A stretch of DNA of 64,000 bases from Topomyia yanbarensis (Eukaryota > Arthropoda > Insecta > Diptera > Culicidae). The stretch spans positions 71,361,412-71,425,411 of the forward strand of contig NC_080671.1 in the NCBI RefSeq assembly GCF_030247195.1, read 5' to 3'. This document shows, one piece after another, positions 51,044 through 61,052 of this stretch (position 1 is the stretch's first letter; every line of letters starts with the position of its first letter). Below the pieces are notes generated by a model that worked only from the letters and a program-made list of their open reading frames with translations, was not told the origin of the DNA and did not search any database. The position numbers were made by a program, and so were the translations under genes.

Positions 51044-52670
51044 ATGACGGCAAGAATAAATTAAATGTTTCCTTTGTTCTCGAGACAATGCACACTAGAT
51101 CGAGAGGTTGCTATTTGTTGTTCACTTGGTTCGATTGTACGTCAGACTTGGGCAGAAGTAGAAAGTAGACTGATTTGTATATTATATTGTATCATCTCAT
51201 TAACATTTTGTAATTCTTCTATGCAAAAATATCGACAAACGACTCACTCGGTGGATTTCTCATGATATCGGTGCTCGTTTCCGTTAGCCATTTAGCTTTC
51301 CTCATCCGAATTCGTTTGTTAATGTAGTTTTTCAGTTTGTTGTCCTTCCTGAATTTTTAAATGATCGATGTCTTCGACAAAGTTGGTTAGGGAATCAAAA
51401 TATGCATGGTGGTATAGTGAATATTTCAGAATACTTCCAATAGGCAGCACTAGTTAGCATATAATTTTTAGGACTTATTAGTAGATCGGTGTCTTCGGCA
51501 AAGTTGCTCACTAGATCGAAACATGTACATCAAAGAGAACAGGATTAGGTGCTAATAAACATGACCTTTTTTCAACCTTCTGTACAGCAAGTTCCTGATT
51601 CATTAGAAGATTGTTGTTCTTTTAAAAAGTAACTATCATTACGGAGAGTATATCACAGTGATATGATATGATATGCCGAAGATAAGTTCACTGAAAAATT
51701 ACGTTAGATTAAATTCAATTAGAATTGGAATCCCTAATACCCCCTTAATACCTTAATACACAAGTGCTCGTGTTACAAAAACTGACGCGAGTATCGGTGC
51801 GCTAACACGTGCCCCAAAGCAATTGAAGTTTTATATGGGTATTAAAAGTATTTTTTTCACACGTTTTAACTTTTTTTTAATACATTCACAACTTTTTTTC
51901 AAAGTGATCGTAACATTTTGATATTTGGTAGAATTCGAGCACACTAGGTTTCAACAAAAAATATATGAATGAAAAAAATAGGAATATTTATTTCAATCAA
52001 GAACCCGAAATCTGAGTATTTTTTATTATGCAAGATTTTTGAAAACTTTTAAAGCAGAATGCAAGGGTGCCGTTTCAAAAATTTCTGCTGGGGTATTTTC
52101 TCAGCTTTTAAAGGTTAATCACTTTCGTTGTACTGAACGGAATCACTATATATGTGCACTATCTGAGAGAAAATATGTGCACCTGTTTTGTGTTCGATGT
52201 CGTTAAATATACGACTACTACAAATAACGAAAATAATGGATCTTGTGAAAGTAAATTTTATGCGCTATGATTGGTCTGTGATATTCCGACTGACGCGCAA
52301 ACATATTTTAGTGCTGGTTTTACAGAATTTATCGGACCATTGTGTTGGTATTTTCATGGGTTGATCCCATTTAAATCACTATCAAACCACCATTCTGTGG
52401 GGATGAAACTCCATCACCATCATAACCATGGGTTTTTCATTTGCTCGGGTTACCTACTCCATTTCACATTTCAAATTTTGCTAAAATCATGTACCGATTT
52501 TGTCTTTATCCACATAAATCTGCATCGTAAATATTCTGGGCGAATAAAATTTGACAAATCTACCAACATCAACTTGTAATTGTAGCAACACTACTCTCGC
52601 CAATGTGTCTCGTCCGCTAGAAGAGTGTGGGAAAGGGGACAGGACCAGGGTTACTATATTCACAGGTTTT
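51044..52670. other. No gene recognised; recurring GTCTTCGxCAAAGTT motif
   Basis: A+T-rich DNA. The motif GTCTTCGxCAAAGTT appears at about 51370 and 51491, as also in other repeats of the window. Plus-strand frame 52271-52579 (102 codons) is open with no recognised similarity. Confidence 0.45.
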
Positions 52671-52675
52671 TCTAT

Positions 52676-52822
52676 AATGTCACGGATTTTTTGCACAATT
52701 TTTGATCACAGATGATAGATTTTTAGCATTTTGAAGAAAATTTCAAAGATTTCCACAGATTTTTAGAAATTTTGGGATTTTTCACAGATTTTCTGGAAAT
52801 TTATCACAGATTTTTTTTGTCT
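52676..52822. repeat. Degenerate short tandem repeat (CACAGATTTT)
   Basis: Units of CACAGATTTTTxG or close variants recur about six times, spaced 20-30 bp. It is non-coding low-complexity sequence. Confidence 0.6.
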
Positions 52823-55800
52823 GTTTTAGTCATCACAAATAGTAAAAAGATTTTTTTGACCGAAACACACATTCCAATGTGGCATCCCAGGACAGGATTG
52901 TGTAGCATAAGCTACTCCTAAAATATGGTTGGCTGATATCAGAGACAAAACCGACATGAAGTAGAATAAACCCAATGCTGTTAATATGAATGCTGCAATT
53001 TTTACTATCTTCTGAAAGGTTGTATTAAAACCAAATATGATCCACCCACCTTTTTTCAAAGAATCTGAAATCCGTTTGAAACCTTTCATCGTGTGCTCGA
53101 GATCTACGAAATTTCAAAACTTTTCGATCACATTCAAAAAACTTATGAATTTAGGTATGAAACATTCATACATTTCATACGAAATGTATGAAAAATACAT
53201 GTAATTCCCATATAAAACATCAATCATGTTGGGGCTCTTGTCAATATGGTACAATTTCGCTCCAATTTCGCCCAAATTTTTTTTGAAACCTTGATTCATT
53301 TTTTGACCGGCGATGGACAAAATTCCAACATAACAATAATAACTGCAACTCTATCGCTAACTTAAATTGTGCTAAAAATTTATTTTTTATCCAAATTTGT
53401 AGAATTGAAAGAAAAAACTCAATATGATAAGTTGCGAGTAAGGAAAAGCAAAATAAATGCTCAAACACTTTTTTTGCGGTCGCAATCATATTGATTCGAA
53501 GCCGTCAACTTTGGACGTTTAGTATCATTGAAGAATTTTACAACGCAAAGCAGCACATCTTTCGATAAAAAAAAAATATGGCGGTTAATTCTCTAGAAGT
53601 AATTATAGAGAATTTTATCTTAAAGCAAATTAGTGCGAGACTTAACGTCTTCCGCAAAGTTATCGAAAATGCTATTTCAAACAACTTTATTGGAGACAAT
53701 GAATGTTCCGTATATTCAGAGTATCGAAATATATTAAATCATATTTATATGAATACCTGTAAAACAAGTTATTCTGATATTATCTCTTCTGCTGTTTATG
53801 AACAATAAAATTCACAAGTTATTCAAGGTATGAGTTTCTGAAGTTTACAACAAAGAATTATATTGATGGGAACAGGTTTTAAGAAAATTTCCAAAAAATC
53901 CTTTTATATCTCAATATGCCGCATTCATGTAGCCTTCAAGTGTTCACTAAAGTTGTTTAAAATATCATTCTCAACAACTTTGCTGAAGACACCAAATCTC
54001 TTATTATTTTTGAAGAGTTCATTCTCCATAATTACTTCCAAAATTAATAACTAAAAATATTATATCAAAAGATGCATTTTTCTATGTTGGGATACCTCTT
54101 AGCAAATGTTAAACCTTCAAAGTTGATCCTTTTGATTCTAAACTTATAATTTATCAAACTTACATTAAATTTTGGTATTTTCGGAAAATCAACCTTTCAA
54201 CCTTTCTAAACCGAATTTCTAGCTATGCCACTACATAGAAGCATCGATTTTCTTCTCCGGAAAGCTTCTAACATTTATAAATTTCCAACCTTGGAAATCG
54301 TTTTTCCCGGAAGGTGCTAAATGGCGCTTGTCATAATATAGCACAACAGCGACTAATTACCATTCTATAAACCGGATCAGTCTAACCGAACAATATTCGA
54401 TGATTTCCTAACTATTCTATGAATCAAATTGAGCATTTATCCGAACACTCTAAGTGATGTTAAATATACATATCGGATGATGTTTCTATATAAAATCTAA
54501 CCTTTCTCTCCTACATCTACCAGAACGGTTCAAAACGATAGTAGGAATCCATTTATTATTGCCAACCTTGCGAACATCCAGAAAATGGGATTGTTTTTCC
54601 TTTTTTTTCTCTCCGATACGAGCGTGTGTGTGTATGAGTCTGATGTAAGTCTGGACATCCGACATGACGGTCTATCAGCACACATTCCTGAATCCTTCTG
54701 TGAGTCAAACACCAGAGCAACGGGCCCGCACTTATGGGCCCTCTCACCATCTACAATTCGGGTGCTTTCTTACTTTTTTACGACCTACTTTCCGAAAGAT
54801 TAATGAAATCTGGGAGTTGGAAAAAGCTACACACTTTTGGCATGGATGAGATTTTGGAAATATCTGCACCCGCCCCGGTGCCGGTACCGGCGACGTCCGA
54901 CTTTATAAACTCGTAAAAAGTGTACGTTTATGGGGTAGTCGTGTGCTTTTCAAGATTTAAGGATCAAACGTCGGAATGCTTTGGCTAACGATTACACGGA
55001 TTTGGCACGGAGCACAAAGTAGGCCGGTGCTGAGACCCGAAATTGATGCAATAAGATTGGCGAAGAATGTGTTGTTTTGAAGCAAAATAAACTTGTACTA
55101 TATTCCGGGCGATTTGGGCAGAGGACGATTTACGATCGACGAAAGTATATTCATCATTTTTTGGGTATTTCCAGTTTATTTGAAACAGTTGATGCAGCGG
55201 CAACTGAAAATACCGTAATGCTAGGGCTCCTACTAAAAGTTATAATGTATTTGTTTGTATATTTTCGAAAAATATTTGAATTCTGTCAATTCGCCTGTTT
55301 ATTTACTAATGACTTATTTTAGGGGTTCTAGCTTCACTTGATAACACTCTATTCTTATAGTACACATTTTATGGACCAATCTAAATAAAAAAATTTCTGC
55401 ATGCTTTAATCCTACTTTCAAGGAGATTCAAATCGATAAATGAAATTAGCACTAGAAAATACAACAATCTTTAATCTTCTGAACCGTTGTGTTTGAAGTG
55501 ATATATAACGATTCTCTATATAATTAACTGAATTAGATCCTTTGATACTTCAGCAGTATGGTCGCCTAATTATTTTATCAATATGCTGCCATACTTGCAG
55601 TTCATATTTAGTCTAACCTGTATAATAGTCCAGTACTACTCCACTAATCCGCTGGCTATAAGGACAGAGTGGCCAAATTGATTACACAACAATGGAACAG
55701 TGCAAACATACTCTTTTCGGTAGTGAATAAAAGCAGGTAGTGAAGAATCTGCATCTGCAGATGTCCGACCAAATCTTCCTTTTTTACGGATTTAAATGTA

Positions 55801-56027
55801 ATCAAAATATCATTGAATTTATTTGTCTAATCGAAACAAATACACTGTCAGAATTTCATTAGCAATAGAATATATTGTATGCATATAAAAAAGAGGTGAA
55901 TGTCTTCTATTTCGCTAATCATTCCAACAATTGTTTATAGATTTAATCACTAAGACCGAGTTGGAAAATTCCCGAACATGCTTCCATTCAATTCTAACAA
56001 CTATCCCATTTTTCCCACTATTTCCAG
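52823..56027. other. Probable intron of the zinc-finger gene, upstream exons not seen
   Basis: This lies directly before a splice acceptor, so at least part is intronic if the gene is transcribed to the right. No exon encoding the first fingers of a Gfi-1/Senseless protein was recognised here or further left. Open frames such as 53578-53808 and 54585-54803 have no recognised domains. GTCTTCxxCAAAGTT motifs occur at about 53650 and 53978. Confidence 0.45.
56005..56027 (+). promoter_or_regulatory. Splice acceptor of the zinc-finger exon
   Basis: A pyrimidine-rich tract (CCCATTTTTCCCACTATTTCCAG) ends with AG at 56026-56027. The exon begins GC GAA AAA CCC, so the intron is in phase 1 and splits the Gly codon of the TGEKP-type linker, a common position in this family. 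Confidence 0.85.
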
Positions 56028-56221
56028 GCGAAAAACCCCACAAATGCCAGGTATGCGGCAAAGCGTTCAGCCAAAGCTCGAATCTGATAACCCACTCGCG
56101 GAAGCACACCGGCTACAAACCGTTCCAGTGCGAGCTGTGCCACAAAGCATTCCAGCGCAAGGTGGACCTGCGGCGCCACAAGGAAACCCAGCACACCGAG
56201 CTTCGGCCGATGGTCAACTAA
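56028..56221 (+). CDS. Gfi-1/Senseless-family zinc-finger protein, 3' exon
   Basis: This exon encodes [40 protein letters not shown] and [16 protein letters not shown], followed by nine residues and a TAA at 56219-56221. It contains two C2H2 fingers (CxxC...HxxxH, then CxxC...HxxxxH) joined by a TGYKPF linker. The fingertip sequences SQSSNLITH and QRKVDLRRH are diagnostic of the last fingers of Gfi-1 and its fly orthologue Senseless, DNA-binding factors that in flies act in sensory-organ precursor formation. The upstream fingers, N-terminal repression region and start codon are outside what I can identify, so this is a partial gene. It could be the orthologue of senseless or of its paralogue; I cannot separate these. 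Codon use is G+C-rich compared with surroundings. The frame stays open beyond the stop (see next entry). Confidence 0.93.
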
Positions 56222-56380
56222 CCGAAGGCCCTACCGGAATTCACCCTTTGCTCGCCGGCGCTGATTGGAGTTCCCGGTGGCGGGGTGGCTCCTCCCAGTA
56301 GCAGTGGTGCTGGCAGTGTTGGCGCCATACTGCTTCCGGGGACCATCAGTACCGATGGTGAATTCATCGTGATTGACTGA
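56222..56380 (+). other. In-frame 52-codon extension after the TAA stop
   Basis: Directly after TAA the same frame continues for 52 sense codons to TGA at 56378-56380. It starts PKALPEFTLC, is rich in Gly, Pro, Ser and Ala in the middle, and ends TISTDGEFIVID. The stretch is G+C-rich, like the exon and unlike the A+T-rich 3' UTR after it. The stop context is AAC TAA CCG. This may be a stop-codon readthrough extension, a remnant of a longer ancestral C-terminus, or only G+C-rich 3' UTR. The same stretch is also open in another plus frame and on the minus strand, which weakens the case. Confidence 0.45.
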
Positions 56381-56830
56381 AAAATCAAAAGACGGGATGA
56401 CACGGTGTATCGAGTATATCAGTTATTATAGTTTAGAGTGTAGACCAAATCCTACGTATGTGTTGAATGTATAATATTGTACAAAGTGTAGACTAGCAGA
56501 CTAGAAGAATGTTTGGAGATATACTTTCTCTTTGTTAAATTTACTTTTAGTTGTAAAAATTTCCATTAACCGTACTGTTTACTAGTAGCTAGGTAGTTTT
56601 AATTGTCTCAATTTCAAACCAAATAGTAGTCTTCTCAAGGCCGAGTTTGTGAAATTGGAAGCTAAATCCTCGCTATGTAAACCAGCATCGAACCAATAAA
56701 CCTTCCCTAAGCTGTGCACTGCATAAACTCCGGCCAAACTCGGTTATGTTTGTAAAGGTCAACTACAAAATTCTACGATAATTGTAACAAATCTCTGAGA
56801 AACGGATGACAGTGGAAAAATAAACCTTAA
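56381..56830 (+). promoter_or_regulatory. 3' UTR and candidate polyadenylation signals
   Basis: AATAAA occurs at 56695-56700 and again at 56819-56824, each followed by T-rich or GT-containing sequence, consistent with alternative 3' ends of the zinc-finger transcript. No repeat is recognised within this stretch. The actual cleavage site is not determined. Confidence 0.5.
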
Positions 56831-57006
56831 TGTGCAATTCTCATAAAGTCAAAATACTCCATGATGCGTTTTCATCTCTAACTCTGTGATAATCTCACAC
56901 ACTCCCAAAACTTAATTTAAAATCAAACAAACAAAATATAATTTACGGTTGCAAAATATAGAAACGATTATTTGCTTACACATTCCACACCCTTCTCTGT
57001 TCGCAG

Positions 57007-57228
57007 TCATCGCCACCAGAGAGACTCACACGGGAAACAATAAAATGTTCGTAGTTTCCCTTGTCCTTTCACCTTTCGGCCTTCGGTAAGGGTCCTGTGA
57101 CCGCAAGTGTACGTATGGCCGTCCTCGTGCCAAGCCCAAACTACTGAATAGTAGTGGTGTCCGAATGTCGAACCCATAAATTTGCGGTATTTATAGTAAG
57201 TAAGAAGCAGTACGACACAACGAAGCAA
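57007..57228 (-). other. Unrecognised minus-strand open frame, possibly coding
   Basis: A 73-codon frame with a Cys/His-containing segment (HEDGHTYTCGHRTLTEGRK) and a C-terminal FYCFPCESLWW. It is more G+C-rich than its flanks and does not look like any repeat in the window. No splice sites or homology were established. It may be an exon of a neighbouring gene or chance. Confidence 0.25.
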
Positions 57229-57694
57229 CTATTTCTTTGCATAGGCCAGGTCAGGATGAACCCTACACATTGGCGTATTCTGCAGGATATGAAAGTGTGA
57301 GAAAGACGGGAAAAGAATGCAAGTGCTTCCTGGTTTCGGCCAATGGACGGAAAATGTAAAGTAATTAAATGATGACCATAATAATACGGCCAAAGTTTTG
57401 TAATGACTTTAGCCGACCATTTGTGGTTTTATAGGTTTGAGATCATAGGTTCTAGGTGAATCAAGGAAGCTGGAAAATATGGGTTTCTCTCAAGTAGCAA
57501 TAGCAGTGCAGTTAACAATGAATAGCTCAGTCAATAGTTACATGTCTTACATTTTTTCCTTATTGCACCAGTTTTTGAGTACATGTAATATAAGAACAGC
57601 CTAAGAATAGTGGAGGAGAAAAAAATAACCATGAAATTCGTATGTGGTATAAACTTTTTCGGTGATTTTTATGCAATTATCCTTACTTAGGCGT

Positions 57695-59145
57695 TCAGGC
57701 AAGAGCCTTGTTGTCTCTTGCTGTATGCAGAAGCCGTCTCCACTCCACTCGGTCCATTGCTGCTTGTCGCCAGCTTCGCAGTCTTCGAATGGTCCGCAGG
57801 TCGTCCTCTATCTGGTCGATCCACCGTGCTCGCTGTGCGCCCCGTTTTCTTGTTCCTGTAGGTTCGCCCTCAAGAACCAACTTCACCGGGTCGTCGTCCG
57901 ACATTCTTACGACGCGCCCAGCCTACCGCAAACGCCCTATTTTTGCGGTATGCGCGATGGATGGTTCTTCCAGCAGCTGATCCCGAGCAAAGTCAAACAT
58001 CAAAATTACAGCAAGCAGACATCAATTTTTGATATTAGCCATCAAATTGAAATCTTATTTTTATATCGGTTGAAACTTTTTCAGATATGACATCAAATTT
58101 TGATCTCATTTTGATGTACTTACATGCATTGTGTTCTTTAGAAAAATATATTGGTTTCAATTTCATTGGCATTCGTCAAATTGATTATTTATTTTATAAT
58201 CAATGAAATATCGCAACATCTCAATGAGTTTTCAATTTGCTTTCACTGATAGCATAAATAGTTTTCTGTTCGATGTCGTAGGGCAATTTTTCTGCTTATG
58301 ATTTTTTAACCGTTAAAACGACCAAAACGATATCAACCAGAGCAATCATTACCTACTACATAACAACATCAAGTTTAGTTCTCAATTTGTTATCAGACTC
58401 TGCTAGGGATGCAACTCATGGTTCATTCGCCTGCACCACGTTTCGTCTTTCATCTGCACGCCACCATAGATGGTACGCAACACCTTTCGTTCGAAAACTC
58501 CAATGGCGCGTTGGTCCTCCACGAGCATAGTCCAGGTCTCGTGGCCGTAGAGGACCACCGGTCTATTCAGCGACTTGTAGATACTCAACTTCGTGCGGCG
58601 GCGAATTTCGTTCGACCGGAACGTTCTCCGGAGTCCAAAGTAGGCACGATTTCACGCCAAGATCCGTCTCTGAATTTCTCTGCTGGTATCATTGTCGGCG
58701 GTTATCAGTGAGCCCAAATACACGAAATCGTCGACCAACTCGATTCCGTCACCGTCAATCCGAACTCGGGATGGGAGGACCACACTGTCGTCTCTAGAAC
58801 CTCTTCCTCTCATGTATTTTGTCTTTGAAACGTTGATGGCAAGTCCAATCCTGCTGGCTTCAGCTTTCAGTCTGATGTACGTTTCCGACATCGCCTCAAA
58901 GTTATGTACCATTTAGTCAATGTCGTCGGCGAAGCCAAGAAGCTGGACGAACTTCCTGAAGATTGTGCCACTCGTGTCAATCCCCGCTCTCCTTATTACA
59001 CCTTCTAACGCAACGTTGAACAGCAGGCACGATAGACCATCACCTTGCCGTAACTCTCTTCGAGATTCGTTCCTGATACTCGAACAACGCACATCACCCG
59101 ATCCAATTATCCTGCCATCTAGTACACACTTAAAATCCATTACCT
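57695..59145 (-). pseudogene. RTE-type LINE reverse transcriptase, 5'-truncated and interrupted
   Basis: Reading the minus strand from 59145: RRELRQGDGLSCLLFNVALE (motif with QGDxLS), LGFADDID (the catalytic FADD box, immediately followed by a TAA stop), LKAEASRIGLAINVSKTKYM, then VDDFVYLGSLITADND, REIQRRILAANRAYFGLR, VLYGHETWTM, FERKVLRTIYGGV and NHEL. An insertion (57985-58415) follows, then EEPSIAHTAKIGRLR, a TAG in place of a Trp codon, and RVVRMSDDDPVKLV to DRVEWRRLLHTARDNKA. These are the palm, thumb and C-terminal blocks of RTE-clade LINEs. The endonuclease half is missing on this copy. A short palindrome, TTACCTACxxGTAGGTAA (59140-59157), sits at the truncated end. Confidence 0.88.
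57985..58415. mobile_element. Insertion within the RTE element
   Basis: About 430 bp of A+T-rich sequence separates codons that should be adjacent (NHEL and LLEEPSIAHT). It has several CATCAAATT-like phrases in both orientations but no clear terminal repeats, so the element type is unknown. The boundaries are set by where the RTE protein match stops and restarts, accurate to about 10 bp. Confidence 0.6.
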
Positions 59146-59512
59146 ACCAGTAGGTAATTTTAATTTGCTGTCCTTATTTCACTGCCGGAAAACAAGGGAG
59201 AGGGAATGATTTTTTTACTCAAAATTAATGGGATGAAGTTTAGTCGGCTTTGGGGAATATCTCCTTATTTTTGGGTAAATTTGGACTCCCTCTCTTTCGT
59301 TTTTCGTTGGAGGAAGTAGGATGCACAGATTTAAGATTACCTACTGCTAGGTAATGCAAGTTTTCTGTGTATTCAACCCAAAATGCCTTTTCAAACAGTA
59401 ACAGTTAGTTTCAATCCCATTTTGAAAATGATACAAGTTATTGTTGGAGTTATGGCTGACACAGTGAAAACAGTCTGCGTTCGTTTACAGCCCGTCTCTT
59501 ACGTCTCCAATA

Positions 59513-60588
59513 GGGCATCGCAAATTTTTTTTTAATTCTCGAAGCCCCCCCTCCCATCTCATATTGTGACAAATGTCAAAGTAAGCTCAAATGTCAGATG
59601 TCACATCATTTGGACAATTCTAGACTTTCGCCCACTTTGCTTGAAAGTTTTGAAATTGATACTATGGGAATATATGGAGGAAAAATATATTAAATGGTAT
59701 AACTATTGAAGTAGTAATCAGAAAATTACAATTTATTCATCTTTTTAAAGGAAATATTCTTAGTATTTGAATAAAGATACTTTTGTTTGTAGGAAAATAC
59801 GGGAAAGTGGGGTACTGGGTCAGATTGGCCCAAAAATCCCTTATTTTTAATGATTTGTCTGCTCCGTAATGCAAATCATACATATTTTGCTGTTTTTCTA
59901 ATGTGAAAAAATTTCAGAAATCGAACGGAACCCTTTTGTCTTTTGTCCGAATACGAGAAGTTGGTGTTATAGGGCCTGTTGTCATTCATATTAAATTGTA
60001 TAATTTTCTCGTTCATATATCTCTATTATTCTTCACTCAATTTGGGGATGGGCGTAGCGTATTGGTAAATCGATTGCCTTGTACGCAGCGCACCTGGGTT
60101 CGGGTTCCGACCCCGCACATAGGGTTAGAAATTTTTCATAAGAGATTTTTCTAACCCGAAGAGGCGAATGACCTTAAGGTTAAAACCTCTATAATCGAAA
60201 TAAAAAAAATCACTCAATTTTAATAAACTGTACATTGTTGAACATGGAAAATTCTTAGGATAAAAAATAAAAATAGATTCGTTACCAGTAAAATTCAGAA
60301 ACATCAATATCAATATCTTCATTCCAATACTAAGGTTATTTCCTTTAAAAAGAGGTATAAAATATTATTTTCTGATTGCTGCTTCGAAAGTTATAGCATT
60401 TAATATATTTTTCCCCACATTTTCCCATAGTACCAATTTCAAAAATTTCAAGCGAAGTGGGCGGGAGTCTAGAATTGTTCAAACCATGTGAAATTTGGCA
60501 TCTGAGCTTACTTTGACATTTGTCACAATATGAGAGCGGGGGGGGGGGGGCTTTTGAGAATTCAAAAAAAAAAAATTTTGCTTTGCCC
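59513..60588. mobile_element. Foldback element with about 270-bp inverted arms and TA flanks
   Basis: The arms 59513-59780 and 60330-60588 are inverted copies sharing, for example, CATATTGTGACAAATGTCAA, GACAATTCTAGACT/AACAATTCTAGACT and AAATATATTAAATG. TA flanks both ends (59511-59512 and 60589-60590) next to GGGCA tips. A G13 run lies in the right arm where the left has C7. It is non-coding. A SINE with its own target duplication sits inside. Confidence 0.85.
60044..60209 (+). mobile_element. tRNA-derived SINE with 11-bp target duplication
   Basis: The clearest copy of the family: head GGGGATGGGCGTAGCGTATT, B-box-like GGTTCGGGTTCC, a middle containing TTTTTCTAACCCGAAGAGGC-like sequence and the end ATAATCGAAATAAAAAAAA. 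It is flanked by TCACTCAATTT (60033-60043 and 60210-60220). Confidence 0.93.
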
Positions 60589-60639
60589 TACCGACCATAG
60601 CTCGTATCGACCGATTTAAATGCTTCATCGGGAAATTGT

Positions 60640-61052
60640 TAGTAAAAATTATCCTACGACACCTCGACACTGGACAGCGACATATATGCAAGACCTATTG
60701 CCTACAATAAATTTAATAGTGCTTCTCGTCAGAGGACGCTTAGTAGTTGCAAACATCATGGGCAATGGAGATATGGGACGGTGGTTGCACTGAGTTATCT
60801 CTAAAGTACGAGCGAAGCATGGTCCAAAGAGTTGGATGTAAGTTCATTCGTGCGATGTCTAGGCTCATGTCCAACCACGTTGGACGTTGAATGCGCATAC
60901 CCGCCGTATTAGGCTAGCAGAAGATAATCAATGTGCTTGCGGAGAGGGTTAACAAGCCATTGAGCCTGCTGTTTGAACATCGTGAAACCAGATCCCAATT
61001 AATAGATTCCTTACGAGCCCGAAAACCCCACCCTATGTTCTTGATCATGATA
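60640..61052 (+). pseudogene. Non-LTR pol C-terminal remnant
   Basis: The plus strand, with frameshifts, reads GNGDMGRWLH, VISKVRAKHGP, RIRLAEDNQCACGEG and then HRETRSQLIDSLRARKP. These match the C-terminal tail of some mosquito LINE pol proteins, where a GDTGRxxHSIxPxV block precedes a RLxxxxxCxCGEGxxxxxH knuckle-like motif and YRxARxxLIDxLRARGxPP. The final His and Cys positions are damaged. It is cut at its right by the hAT-like element at 61053. Confidence 0.7.

Noticed and set aside
55978..56301. 107-codon plus-strand frame overlapping the zinc-finger exon
   Set aside because: It is in a different frame from the C2H2 fingers and begins inside the intron; G+C-rich sequence leaves it open by chance.
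57662..58090. 142-codon plus-strand frame
   Set aside because: It is the opposite-strand shadow of the RTE reverse transcriptase C-terminus, which has clear family motifs on the minus strand.
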